Positions 36,818-45,521 of a stretch of 64,000 nt of DNA are shown in pieces (position 1 is the stretch's first letter; each line of letters opens with the position of its first letter). The stretch comes from Pseudomonas sp. B21-040 (GTDB taxonomy: Bacteria > Pseudomonadota > Gammaproteobacteria > Pseudomonadales > Pseudomonadaceae): positions 3,217,501 to 3,281,500 of the forward strand of contig NZ_CP087176.1 in NCBI RefSeq assembly GCF_024748695.1, written 5' to 3'. Made by a program: the position numbers and the translations under genes. The notes beneath the pieces were generated by a model. The model saw nothing but the letters and a program-made list of their open reading frames with translations. It did no database searches and was not told the origin of the DNA.

Positions 36818-37894
36818 ATGGCAGATTTATACGAAAACCCAATGGGCCTGATGGGCTTTGAGTTCATCGAATTCGCATCGCCGACCCCAAACACCCTGGA
36901 GCCGATCTTCCAGATCATGGGCTTCACCAAGGTTGCGACCCACCGCTCCAAAGACGTGCACCTGTATCGTCAGGGCGCAATCAACCTGATCCTCAACAAC
37001 GAACCCAACAGCGTCGCTTCGTACTTCGCGGCCGAACACGGCCCGTCGGTGTGCGGCATGGCGTTCCGCGTCAAGGATTCGCAAAAGGCCTACAAGCGTG
37101 CGCTGGAACTCGGCGCCCAGCCGATCCACATCGAAACCGGCCCGATGGAACTGCACCTGCCGGCGATCAAAGGTATTGGCGGTGCGCCGCTGTACCTGAT
37201 CGACCGTTTTGGTGAAGGCAGCTCGATCTATGACATCGACTTTGTGTTCATCGAAGGCGTGGACCGTAACCCGGTCGGCGCTGGCCTGAAAATCATCGAC
37301 CACCTGACTCACAACGTGTATCGCGGGCGCATGGCGTACTGGGCGAACTTCTACGAGAAGCTGTTCAACTTCCGTGAAATTCGCTACTTCGACATCAAGG
37401 GCGAATACACCGGTCTGACTTCCAAGGCCATGACCGCGCCGGACGGCATGATCCGCATCCCGCTGAACGAAGAATCGTCCAAGGGCGCCGGGCAGATCGA
37501 AGAGTTCCTGATGCAGTTCAACGGCGAAGGCATCCAGCACGTGGCCTTCCTCAGCGAGGACCTGATCAAGACGTGGGACCACCTGAAAAGCATCGGCATG
37601 CGCTTCATGACCGCGCCGCCGGAAACCTACTACGAAATGCTCGAAGGCCGTTTGCCGAACCACGGCGAGCCCGTCAACGAACTGCAAGCGCGGGGTATTT
37701 TGCTGGACGGTTCGTCGGAGTCGGGCGACAAGCGACTGCTGCTGCAGATCTTCTCGGAAACCCTGATGGGCCCGGTGTTCTTCGAATTCATCCAGCGTAA
37801 AGGCGACGATGGTTTCGGCGAAGGCAACTTCAAGGCACTGTTTGAATCGATCGAGCGTGACCAGGTTCGTCGTGGCGTGCTGTCCACCGACTAA
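36818..37894 (+). CDS. hpd: 4-Hydroxyphenylpyruvate dioxygenase
   Basis: Non-heme Fe(II) enzyme making homogentisate in tyrosine catabolism; 358 residues, the length of the crystallised P. fluorescens enzyme. Iron ligands are His162 (IIDHLTHNV), the His in GIQHVAFLS (about 240) and the Glu in [11 protein letters not shown] (about 322). The C-terminal lid helix [18 protein letters not shown] is present. Preceded by 250 bp without another gene and followed by an intrinsic terminator, so transcribed alone. I did not see a certain PhhR site. Confidence 0.96.
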   Translation: MADLYENPMGLMGFEFIEFASPTPNTLEPIFQIMGFTKVATHRSKDVHLYRQGAINLILNNEPNSVASYFAAEHGPSVCGMAFRVKDSQKAYKRALELGAQPIHIETGPMELHLPAIKGIGGAPLYLIDRFGEGSSIYDIDFVFIEGVDRNPVGAGLKIIDHLTHNVYRGRMAYWANFYEKLFNFREIRYFDIKGEYTGLTSKAMTAPDGMIRIPLNEESSKGAGQIEEFLMQFNGEGIQHVAFLSEDLIKTWDHLKSIGMRFMTAPPETYYEMLEGRLPNHGEPVNELQARGILLDGSSESGDKRLLLQIFSETLMGPVFFEFIQRKGDDGFGEGNFKALFESIERDQVRRGVLSTD

Positions 37895-37908
37895 ACCGCA
37901 GTAGATGT

Positions 37909-37939
37909 AAAAAAGCCCGATCAATTGATCGGGCTTTTT
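37909..37939 (+). terminator. Terminator after hpd
   Basis: AAAAAAGCCCGATCAA / TTGATCGGGCTTTTT: strong palindromic stem with A- and T-runs, usable from both strands (also for the RarD-like gene ending at 37948). Confidence 0.88.
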
Positions 37940-37947
37940 CATTTCAG

Positions 37948-38835
37948 TTACATTGGTTTGCGGCTCTGTCGCATCAGATGCTTGAACCCTTCAAACACCA
38001 GCACCACGACTGCCATCCAGATCGGAATGTACGTCAGCCATTCTCCAGGCTTGATGCTTTCCCCGAGCAACAGCGCCACGCCCAGCAACAGCACCGGCTC
38101 GACATAACTCAACAGCCCGAAAAGACTGAACGGCAACAAGCGGCTGGCGATGATGTAAACCACCAATGCTGAAGCGCTGATCACCCCGAGAATCGGGATC
38201 AACAGTGACAGCCACGGATGTTGATCGAACACACCAAAGCCCTGTTCACCACTCTGCACGAACCAGAAAACCACCGGCAGCGTCAGCGCCATGTCCAGCC
38301 ATAACCCGCCCAGGTTGTCCGTTGCCAGGCGTTTACGCACGACAAAATAGGTCGGATAGCCGATACACACCAGCAACGTCGCCCAGGAAAAGCCACCGAC
38401 TTGATACACCTCGTTCGCCACCCCGAGGCAGGCAAAAAACACGGCGATTTTTTGTAGGTAGGAGAGGCGTTCACCGTAGGCGATCCGCCCAGTGAGCACC
38501 ATGGTCAGCGGCAGCAGGAAATAACCCAGCGATACGTCAAGGCTGTAGCCGTTGAGCGGCGCCCACATAAACAGCCAGAGTTGCACCGCGAGCAGGGCCG
38601 AGGAGGCGATCAGGCCGGCAGCCAGTTTCGGATTCGCTTTGACGCGCCGAGCAATCCCGACCACATGCTTCCATTCACCGGACACCACCATGAATACGGT
38701 CATGCACGGCACGGTCAGCAGCATCCGCCAGCCGAAAATTTCCACGCCACTCAGGGGAGTGAGTAACGAGGTGTAGTAATACATGACGGCAAACAGCACC
38801 GAGGCTGTGACCGATAAAGCGATACCTTTAGACAA
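37948..38835 (-). CDS. RarD-like EamA transporter
   Basis: A 295-residue, about ten-helix membrane protein of the RarD branch of the DMT superfamily: MSKGIALSVTASVLFAVMYYYTSLLTPLSGVEIFGWRMLLTVPCM, the mid-protein SLGYFLLPLTMVLTGRIAYGERLSYLQKIAVFFACLGV and C-terminal LLSYVEPVLLLGVALLLGESIKPGEWLTYIPIWMAV. E. coli RarD confers chloramphenicol sensitivity by an unclear route; substrate unknown. Transcribed convergently to hpd. Confidence 0.85.
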   Translation of the reverse strand: MSKGIALSVTASVLFAVMYYYTSLLTPLSGVEIFGWRMLLTVPCMTVFMVVSGEWKHVVGIARRVKANPKLAAGLIASSALLAVQLWLFMWAPLNGYSLDVSLGYFLLPLTMVLTGRIAYGERLSYLQKIAVFFACLGVANEVYQVGGFSWATLLVCIGYPTYFVVRKRLATDNLGGLWLDMALTLPVVFWFVQSGEQGFGVFDQHPWLSLLIPILGVISASALVVYIIASRLLPFSLFGLLSYVEPVLLLGVALLLGESIKPGEWLTYIPIWMAVVVLVFEGFKHLMRQSRKPM

Positions 38836-38926
38836 ACTGCCCTCGCGAGGTTGAACGTGAAACGGGGCGCAGAGGATACGTGGTTTTCAATCTAAACACT
38901 GATCTACCGATCAACACCTATCAACC

Positions 38927-39013
38927 GTAGGAGCATGGCTTGCCCGCGATGCAGGCAACGCGGTGCGTCAGTTAGACCGCGTCGATACCATCGCGGGCAA
39001 GCCATGCTCCTAC
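38927..39013. repeat. REP doublet (inverted pair)
   Basis: GTAGGAGCATGGCTTGCCCG near 38927 and its inverse complement CGGGCAAGCCATGCTCCTAC ending at 39013, about 37 nt apart. This is a classical pseudomonad REPIN-like pair in the gap between the RarD-like and aldo/keto reductase genes. Confidence 0.85.
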
Positions 39014-39029
39014 AGTGGATTGTGTTTCT

Positions 39030-40043
39030 TCAGGTATTGCGCGGTTTACGGCCCGACACGAAGTGGCTCACGTCATTAAACCCCGGTGTCGACGAGTGCC
39101 CAGGCACCACCAGCGAATCAATAAACGCCTCATCTTCAGCCGTAATCTTCACCGCTTGCGCTTTGGTGTAGGCGTCCCATTGTTCTTCAGTACGGGGCCC
39201 AACGATGGCCGACGTCACCGCACCGTTGTTCAACACCCAGGCGATAGCAAACTCGACAATCCCCACGCCACGTTCCTGGGTGTACTGCTGAATCTGCTGG
39301 GCAATGCGCAACGACTCAACCCGCCATTCGGTTTCCAGAATGCGTTTGTCGGCGCGCCCGGCACGGCTGTTGGCGTCCGGCTTCACGTCCGGCGCGTATT
39401 TGCCGCTGAGCACACCCCGCGCCAACGGGCTGTAAGGCACCACCCCCAGGCCGTAGTTTTGCGCGGCAGTCATCTGCTCGGTTTCCACCTGGCGGTTGAC
39501 GATGTTGTACAGCGGTTGACTGATCACTGGCCGGTCGACGCCCAGTTGATCGGCCACGCGAATCACCTCGGCGATACGCCAGCCACGGTAGTTCGACAAA
39601 CCCCAGTAACGGACCTTGCCCTGGCGAATCAGATCGCCCATCGCTGACACGGTCACTTCCAACGGCGTGTTGTGGTCTTCGCGGTGCAGGTAATAGATGT
39701 CGAGATAGTCGGTGCCCAAACGCGTCAGGCTGGCGTCGATGCCGTTGAACAGGTGTTTGCGGCTCAAGCCGCTGCGGTTCGGCACACCGTCCACCGGGCC
39801 GAAGCCGACCTTGGTCGCCAGCACCCATTCATGCCGATTGCCGGCAATCGCTTCGCCGACGATTTCTTCCGAACGTCCGCCCGTGTAAACGTCCGCAGTG
39901 TCGATGAAATTGATGCCCTGGTCCCAGGCCTTGTCGATGATCCGCAGGGAATCTTCGGTGCTGGTCTGTTCGCCGAACATCATCGTGCCCAGGGTCAGGG
40001 TAGAGACCTGCAAACCCGAATGACCCAGCGTGCGATAGCTCAT
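39030..40043 (-). CDS. Aldo/keto reductase
   Basis: NADPH-dependent aldo/keto reductase, 337 residues, (beta/alpha)8 fold. Catalytic tetrad: Asp and Tyr in FIDTADVYTGGRSEEIVGEA, Lys in VLATKVGFGP, His in DIYYLHREDHNTPLE. Coenzyme motif AIVGPRTEEQWD near the C-terminus. It resembles the YajO/L-glyceraldehyde-3-phosphate-reductase and potassium-channel-beta-subunit group. Substrate not determinable. Preceded by the structured leader region on the other strand. Confidence 0.88.
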   Translation of the reverse strand: MSYRTLGHSGLQVSTLTLGTMMFGEQTSTEDSLRIIDKAWDQGINFIDTADVYTGGRSEEIVGEAIAGNRHEWVLATKVGFGPVDGVPNRSGLSRKHLFNGIDASLTRLGTDYLDIYYLHREDHNTPLEVTVSAMGDLIRQGKVRYWGLSNYRGWRIAEVIRVADQLGVDRPVISQPLYNIVNRQVETEQMTAAQNYGLGVVPYSPLARGVLSGKYAPDVKPDANSRAGRADKRILETEWRVESLRIAQQIQQYTQERGVGIVEFAIAWVLNNGAVTSAIVGPRTEEQWDAYTKAQAVKITAEDEAFIDSLVVPGHSSTPGFNDVSHFVSGRKPRNT

Positions 40044-40297
40044 GAGGAAATCCTTTTACCGGTGGGAGAAAGGCCTCAATCAAATACCAGAACCGTCGTC
40101 GGGAGCAATCGGAATATCCGCTCAATTAATCGGTGGGCGCATTGGCAATAAACAGCAATGTTTAAACGGTCGGAATGGATGGGGCTGGAGGCTACATAAC
40201 CTTGCGCCGTTACCTACGACTGCGCCAGAATCCGCCGGCTTGTGCGCCTTGGGCCTGGGTTCTATCGTTTGCTCGTCGCTGAAAAACAGCGATCGGG

Positions 40298-40460
40298 TTT
40301 GGTAGCCCGGGATTTACGTAAGGTTCGCAGCATCACTATTTCGTGGCGTTTTTCGTCTCGACTTTATGGTGGTCATGCACAGGGCGTCTTCGGGCGCGCC
40401 GGTCTCCTTGCGTCCCGGTCTACCAACCTGCGTATGGCCACCACCTCTTCGTTTGGTAGC
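40298..40460 (+). other. Structured leader-like region upstream of the DUF6124 gene
   Basis: The 457-bp gap 40044-40500 has no accepted gene. A direct repeat TTTGGTAGC (40298-40306, 40452-40460) flanks a segment with paired arms ATGGTGGTCATGC (40366-40378) and GCGTATGGCCACCAC (40430-40444) and G+C-rich inner blocks (GGGCGTCTTCGGGCGCGCC). It could be a cis-acting RNA or the remnant of a translated region. An ash-like reading in frame exists, but I do not accept it as a gene. Function unknown. Confidence 0.45.
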
Positions 40461-40500
40461 GAAAGTGATGGCTCCTTATTCGACGCAAGGAGTTTCATCT

Positions 40501-40866
40501 ATGTTCAAGATCACACCCAACCCACCAGAAACCGACACCGACGACGTTTCCCCCTACGATTCCACCGACTCCAAAAAGCTCAACACCGCCGCCGACCGAG
40601 CCCTCGATTACTACCTCAAACCGGTCATCCCCAAAGACACCCCACGCAAACCCAGCACGATCTACTTCGTAGGCTCCAACACCGATCACGAAACCCTGCT
40701 GGTCAATGCCTGCGAGACGTTGGCGTCAGCGAGTGTCATGTTGAGTGATTTCGCCGGGCAATTGAACGGAACACAGCGCCACACCCTGCTGGGCATTCAA
40801 AACTCGGTCATGCTGGGCGAACTGGCGGTGAACCAGATGCTCGACAACGTCGACCCCCATGTCTAA
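40501..40866 (+). CDS. DUF6124 / DUF3077-like small protein
   Basis: A 121-residue soluble protein: low-complexity acidic N-terminus MFKITPNPPETDTDDVSPYDSTDSKKLNTAADRALDYYLKP, then a helical region (DHETLLVNACETLASASVMLSDFAGQLNGTQRHTLLGIQNSVMLGELAVNQMLDN). The pattern matches the pseudomonad DUF6124 (older DUF3077) family, which occurs in many copies per genome. The start is at ATG 40501 after AAGGAG. Role unknown. Confidence 0.75.
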   Translation: MFKITPNPPETDTDDVSPYDSTDSKKLNTAADRALDYYLKPVIPKDTPRKPSTIYFVGSNTDHETLLVNACETLASASVMLSDFAGQLNGTQRHTLLGIQNSVMLGELAVNQMLDNVDPHV

Positions 40867-40894
40867 CACCGATTAGTTAAGCCACTACGCGATC

Positions 40895-41027
40895 TGTAGC
40901 AGCTGGCGCAGCCTGCGTTCGGCTGCGAAGCAGTCGTGAAACCGGAACATGTGGTCTTCCTGAAACACCGCATCGTCTGATTTCACGACTGCTGCGCAGC
41001 CGAACGCAGGCTGCGCCAGCTGCTACA
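40895..41027. repeat. Large REP-type palindrome
   Basis: 47-bp arms beginning TGTAGCAGCTGGCGCAGCCT and ending with its inverse, one mismatch, about 39 nt apart. It can fold into one long stem and may terminate both flanking convergent genes. Confidence 0.85.
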
Positions 41028-41093
41028 AATTGCGTTACTGAAAATTCATCGGCATTAGCCGAAAGGGCCGTTTTTTATCGGTGTAGAACAGGC

Positions 41094-42404
41094 TTACACC
41101 CGCAACGTGCGCGTCATGCGCAGCGCCAGCAAGCTGCCGCACACGATCACGCCTGCCAGCAGGTACAACGCCGCATCGGTCGAACCGGTGCTGTCCTTGA
41201 CCCAACCCACGAGGTACGGGCTGAGGAAACCCGCCATCTGCCCCATCGAGTTGATCAACGCCAAGCCACCCGCCGCCGCGCCCGCGCTCAGCAGCGCCGT
41301 TGGCACCGGCCAGAACATCGGCAGGCCGGTGAGGGCGCCCATGGTGGCGATGGTCAGGCCGAGAATCGCAATGGCCGGCGTCGTCGCAAAGTTCACCGCG
41401 ATCAGCAGGCCGACTGCGCCCATCAGCATCGGCACCACCAAGTGCCAGCGGCGTTCTTTGCGCAAATCCGCCGAGCGACCGACCATCAGCATGAAAACGG
41501 CGGCCAACAGGTACGGAATCGCGCTCAGCCAGCCAATCACCATGTTGTCGCTGAAGCCCAGGTTCTTGATGATCGACGGCAGCCAGAAGTTGATCGCGTA
41601 GACACCGCTCTGAATGCAGAAGTAGATCAAGCCGAACGCCCAGATCGCCGGGTTCTTGAACACCGCCGACAACGAATCGGTGGTGGTTTTCGGTTTGTTG
41701 GCCAGGTCTTCAGCGTGATCCGCTTCCAGCACCGAGCGCTCAAACGGGGTCAGCCATTTGGCGTTGGCGTAGCTGTCGCTCAACAGGAAATAGGCGAGGG
41801 CGCCGAGGATGATGGTCGGAATGCCTTGCAGCAGAAACATCCACTGCCAGCCGGCCAAGCCGCCCTGGCCTGCACCAAAGTGATTGAGGATCCAGCCGGA
41901 GAACGGGCTGCCCAGCAGGCCGGACACCGGGATCGCCGACATGAACAGCGCCATGATGCGGCCACGGCGGAAAGTCGGGAACCACTGCGAGAGGTACAGC
42001 ACCACGCCCGGGAAGAACCCGGCTTCGGCCGCGCCGGTGAACAGGCGCAAGGTGTAGAACTCGGTCGGGGTGGTGACGAACAGCAGGCAGGTCGACAACG
42101 TGCCCCAGACGATCATCATCAACGCGATCCAGCGCCGTGGGCCAAACTTGGTCAGGGCCAGGTTGCTTGGCACGCCGCACAGCACGTAGCCGATAAAGAA
42201 AATACCGGCACCGAGGCCGTACACGGTTTCGCTGAATTTCAGCGCGTCGAGCATCTGCAACTTGGCAAATCCAACGTTCACCCGGTCGAGGTAGTTGAAC
42301 AGGTAGCAGATGAAGATGAAGGGAATCAAACGCAGGGTAATGCGTTTGTAGACGGCGTTTTTCTCGTCAACGATGGCCTGGGTAGCGGCGGCGCTCTGTG
42401 ACAT
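41094..42404 (-). CDS. MFS anion:cation symporter, probable sugar-acid transporter
   Basis: A 436-residue, 12-helix major-facilitator of the ACS family (relatives carry glucarate, galactarate, tartrate or phthalate). Motifs: NYLDRVNVGFAKLQML in TM1, GYVLCGVPSNLALTKFGPRRWIALMMIVWG in TM2-3, TRLFTGAAEAGFFPGVVLYLSQWFP in TM4-5. The start MSQSAAATQ at 42404 is preferred over a longer start because TM1 and the GAGAG box follow from it. Divergent from the CdaR-type regulator, with a glycerate kinase beyond. A sugar diacid or glycerate is the likely substrate by context. Confidence 0.85.
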   Translation of the reverse strand: MSQSAAATQAIVDEKNAVYKRITLRLIPFIFICYLFNYLDRVNVGFAKLQMLDALKFSETVYGLGAGIFFIGYVLCGVPSNLALTKFGPRRWIALMMIVWGTLSTCLLFVTTPTEFYTLRLFTGAAEAGFFPGVVLYLSQWFPTFRRGRIMALFMSAIPVSGLLGSPFSGWILNHFGAGQGGLAGWQWMFLLQGIPTIILGALAYFLLSDSYANAKWLTPFERSVLEADHAEDLANKPKTTTDSLSAVFKNPAIWAFGLIYFCIQSGVYAINFWLPSIIKNLGFSDNMVIGWLSAIPYLLAAVFMLMVGRSADLRKERRWHLVVPMLMGAVGLLIAVNFATTPAIAILGLTIATMGALTGLPMFWPVPTALLSAGAAAGGLALINSMGQMAGFLSPYLVGWVKDSTGSTDAALYLLAGVIVCGSLLALRMTRTLRV

Positions 42405-42572
42405 GGCGGCTCTCTCTTTATTATGATTTTTTGCGATGCAAGGGTAACGTTGATCGCCCAGTGAGTCTCGGTCACGCCCCGGGTTGTTGTCTTTGTGCCT
42501 GAGCACAGGGTTTGCGACCAAGGCCTGTGCGGGTGAACAACCCGTCCCACCCCGTTTTCAAGGATCCCCGTT

Positions 42573-43685
42573 ATGTTCGAACTCGATCACGACCTGGCCC
42601 AGGACATCGTCGACCGGGCAATGGCCATCCTGCCGTACAACGTCAACGTCATGGACAGCCAGGGATTGATTCTTGGCAGCGGCGAACCCGAACGCATCAA
42701 CACCCGCCACGAAGGCGCGCAACTGGTGCTGGCCAATGGTCGAGTGGTGGAAATCGACGCGCAGACCGCGATTCATCTCAAGGGCGTGCAGCCGGGCATC
42801 AACCTGCCGCTGTTGCTCGATGGGCGCTTGATTGGCGTGCTCGGCATTACCGGCGAACCCGAGGCGCTGCGCACCTATGCCGAACTGGTGCGAATGACCG
42901 CGGAAATGCTCGTGGGCCAGCGCAATCAGCAGGCCGAGCAGCAATGGCGGCGTCAGCGTTGCGATGATCTGCTGGCATTGTTGCTGAGCGAGGCGGGGGA
43001 CTCACCTCGGTTGCTGGATGAAGCACAGCAATTGGGGCTCAAACCGCAAATGACCCGGGTGCCTTACCTGTTTGAGTTGGGTATGGAGCACGGCCCGACG
43101 CAAACCGTTGAAGCGCTGAGTGCCTGGCTGAGCACGCGTTACCCGGACAGTTGGTGCGTCAGTTCAGCCAAGTCGTCGTTGCTGTGGTGCCGACCGGCCG
43201 CGCAAACCATTGAGAATGATCGGTTGCTGGAAAAGCTCGATGGCCTGGGCTGGAACATTCTGCGCATCGCCGTGGGCGGGCAGGCCGATGGCTTGTCGGG
43301 GTTGCGGCGCTGCTACCGGCGGGTCGGCGACTTGCTGGCGTATGGGCGCGATGTATTGCCGCGATCACGTTTGCTGACGCTGACCCGTTATCGATTGCCG
43401 GTGATGCTCTGGCGCCATCGTAACGACGACGCACTGGATGAGTTGCTCAAGCCGTTGCGCAAAGTCATCGCCAAGGACAGCAACGGCCAGTTGCTCGCGA
43501 CGTTGCGCAGTTGGTGTGATCACGATGGCCAAAGCCAGGCCTGTGCCGATGCGCTGGGCATTCATCGCAACAGCTTGCGCTATCGAATGGAGCGAATCGC
43601 CGAGTTGAGCGGCGTTGATCCGCTCAAGCTGGACGGCATGCTTGCGCTCTATCTCGGCGTGCAGCTCCTGCCCCAAACCGACTGA
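42573..43685 (+). CDS. CdaR-family sugar-diacid regulator
   Basis: A 370-residue activator of the CdaR type: N-terminal sugar-diacid-recognition domain (MFELDHDLAQDIVDRAMAILPYNVNVMDSQGLILGSGEPERINTRHEGAQLVLANGR, residues 1-130), a GGDEF-like middle and a C-terminal PucR-type HTH (QACADALGIHRNSLRYRMERIAELSGVD, about 320-350). E. coli CdaR activates glucarate, galactarate and glycerate genes. Divergent from the MFS transporter gene and upstream of glycerate kinase, which matches that regulon. Confidence 0.88.
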   Translation: MFELDHDLAQDIVDRAMAILPYNVNVMDSQGLILGSGEPERINTRHEGAQLVLANGRVVEIDAQTAIHLKGVQPGINLPLLLDGRLIGVLGITGEPEALRTYAELVRMTAEMLVGQRNQQAEQQWRRQRCDDLLALLLSEAGDSPRLLDEAQQLGLKPQMTRVPYLFELGMEHGPTQTVEALSAWLSTRYPDSWCVSSAKSSLLWCRPAAQTIENDRLLEKLDGLGWNILRIAVGGQADGLSGLRRCYRRVGDLLAYGRDVLPRSRLLTLTRYRLPVMLWRHRNDDALDELLKPLRKVIAKDSNGQLLATLRSWCDHDGQSQACADALGIHRNSLRYRMERIAELSGVDPLKLDGMLALYLGVQLLPQTD

Positions 43686-43700
43686 CCTAACACAAACCCT

Positions 43701-43845
43701 GTAGCAGCTGCCGAGCCTGCGAGGCTGCGTTCGGCTGCGCAGCAGTCGTAAAACCGGTAAGCATGATTTACCTGACACACCGCAGCGCATGATTTCACGA
43801 CGGCTTCGCCGCCGAACGCAGCCTCGCAGGCTCGGCAGCTGCTAC
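43701..43845. repeat. Large REP-type palindrome
   Basis: Arms GTAGCAGCTGCCGAGCCTGC... and inverse, about 35 bp perfect, with extra pairing in between; same family as 40895-41027 and 45103-45307. Lies between cdaR-like and glycerate kinase genes. Confidence 0.85.
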
Positions 43846-43964
43846 GGTGACTGTGTGGGTTTTGTGGAAATGAACAATAAACGCCATGGCCACTTGTGCA
43901 ACGGACTGGCGTTATTGTTTCTGCCGACTGGCAGCATGGAGCGCATTGGAACTGGAGAACTCGC

Positions 43965-45101
43965 ATGAAAATCGTCATCGCCCCCGATTCGTTCAAAGAC
44001 AGCCTCAGTGCCCAAGGTGTGGCCGACGCCATTGCGCTGGGGCTGGCAGAGGTCTGGCCAGACGCGCAATTGATCAAGTGCCCGATGGCTGACGGCGGGG
44101 AGGGGACGGTCGAGTCGATTCTGGCCGCGTGCGAAGGCGAATTGCGCCGCACGAATGTACGGGGGCCGCTCGGGGCGATGGTCGACGCCGCATGGGGTTG
44201 GCTGCCGAAGAACCACACCGCAATCATCGAAATGGCTGAAGCCAGCGGCCTGCAACTGGTCCCGCCAGGCCAGCGTGACGCGTGCACCAGCAGCACCTTC
44301 GGCACCGGTGAATTGATTCGCGCGGCGCTCGATGCCGGGGCGCAACGGGTGATTCTGGCGATTGGCGGCAGTGCCACCAACGACGGCGGCGCCGGGGCGA
44401 TGCAGGCGCTGGGTGTGAAGTTGCTGGATGCGCAGGGGCAGCCCCTGGCGCCGGGCGGCTTGGCGTTGACGCAACTGGATCGCATTGATCTGAGCGACAT
44501 GGATTCGCGTCTGAGCGGGGTGCGCTTCGACATTGCCGCTGACGTCAACAACCCCTTGTGTGGCCCTCACGGCGCATCAGCGATTTTCGGCCCGCAAAAA
44601 GGTGCATCGCCCGAGCAGGTGCAGCAACTGGACAGCGCGCTCGGGCACTTCGCCGATCTGTGCGCCGATGCGCTGGGTCATGACGTCAAGGATGAACCCG
44701 GCAGTGGCGCGGCAGGTGGCTTGGGGTTTGCTGCCAAGGCCTTCCTCGGTGCGCAATTTAAAGCCGGGGTGGAAGTGGTCGCCGAGTTGGTCGGGTTGGC
44801 CGAGGCCGTTAAAGGTGCCGATCTGGTGATGACCGGCGAAGGACGCTTCGATGCCCAGACCTTGCGTGGCAAGACGCCGTTTGGCGTGGCGCGCGTTGCC
44901 CGGGAGCAGGGCGTGCCGGTGATCGTGATCGCAGGCACTTTGGGTGAGGGGTATCAGGCGTTGTACGAACATGGCATCGATGCCGCGTTTGCCTTGGCGA
45001 GCGGGCCGATGACGCTGGAACAAGCGTGCGCCGAGGCACCTCGGTTGTTGCAGGATCGAGCCAGTGACATCGCCCGGGTCTGGCGGATCGCCAAAGCCTG
45101 A
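43965..45101 (+). CDS. Glycerate kinase (GarK/GlxK family)
   Basis: Phosphorylates glycerate to 2-phosphoglycerate, the last step of glucarate, galactarate and glyoxylate routes. It is 378 residues from ATG 43965, with GGAG 8 nt upstream. Family signatures: MKIVIAPDSFKDSLSAQGVADAIA, CPMADGGEGTV, GGSATNDGGAGAMQALG, DVNNPLCGPHGASAIFGPQKGA and DLVMTGEGRFDAQTLRGKTPFGVA. Linked to the CdaR regulator and MFS transporter. Confidence 0.94.
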   Translation: MKIVIAPDSFKDSLSAQGVADAIALGLAEVWPDAQLIKCPMADGGEGTVESILAACEGELRRTNVRGPLGAMVDAAWGWLPKNHTAIIEMAEASGLQLVPPGQRDACTSSTFGTGELIRAALDAGAQRVILAIGGSATNDGGAGAMQALGVKLLDAQGQPLAPGGLALTQLDRIDLSDMDSRLSGVRFDIAADVNNPLCGPHGASAIFGPQKGASPEQVQQLDSALGHFADLCADALGHDVKDEPGSGAAGGLGFAAKAFLGAQFKAGVEVVAELVGLAEAVKGADLVMTGEGRFDAQTLRGKTPFGVARVAREQGVPVIVIAGTLGEGYQALYEHGIDAAFALASGPMTLEQACAEAPRLLQDRASDIARVWRIAKA

Positions 45102-45102
45102 C

Positions 45103-45307
45103 GCAACGCTCGTAGCCGCTGTCGAGCCTGCGAGGCTGCGTCCGAACTGCGCAGCAGTCGCAGGATTTGAACAGCGCGACCGCTTCGCCGCCGCAACGCT
45201 CGTAGCAGCTGTCGAGCCTGCGAGGCTGCGTCCGAACTGCGCAGCAGTCGCAGGATTTGAACAGCGCGACCGCTTCGCAATCGAACGCAGCCTTCGGCAG
45301 CTGCTAC
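45103..45307. repeat. REP cluster with an 86-bp tandem duplication
   Basis: An 86-bp block (45103-45188) is repeated at 45193-45278 with one mismatch, period 90 bp. Each starts GCAACGCTCGTAG and contains the GAGCCTGCGAGGCTGCGT core of the large REP palindromes. A closing arm (GGCAGCTGCTAC) ends near 45307. It follows the glycerate kinase stop by 1 bp. Confidence 0.85.
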
Positions 45308-45338
45308 AGGTGATTGTGTTTCACGGTTGAAGCACTCG

Positions 45339-45348
45339 CCCCCCCCCC
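45339..45348. repeat. Homopolymeric C10 tract
   Basis: Ten consecutive C between the REP cluster and the chemoreceptor gene, 173 nt before its ATG. Such tracts are slippage-prone. Whether it lies in a promoter is unknown. The remainder of 45350-45521 shows no other feature. Confidence 0.7.
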
Positions 45349-45521
45349 GAAATATATTTCTCCAATCCCCGCAAAAATCCTCATCTTCAGCCGATACCCA
45401 CAATAGACGCTCAAACACCCGATTCGACAGTGGCGCCAAGCTGACAAGGTGCGCGCCAACGCCCGCCAGTCAGCGATCACAGCATGGACGCTCGTAGCCT
45501 CAATCTTCCGAGAATCATCCT

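Noticed and set aside
40242..40748. Open frame of 168 codons through the leader and the start of the DUF6124 gene
   Set aside because: It overlaps the better-supported gene in another frame, has no signal for translation, and the region shows RNA-like pairing instead.
45103..45307. Direct repeats that could look like a CRISPR array
   Set aside because: Only two 86-bp copies with 4 bp between them, REP-type internal symmetry, no spacers and no cas genes.
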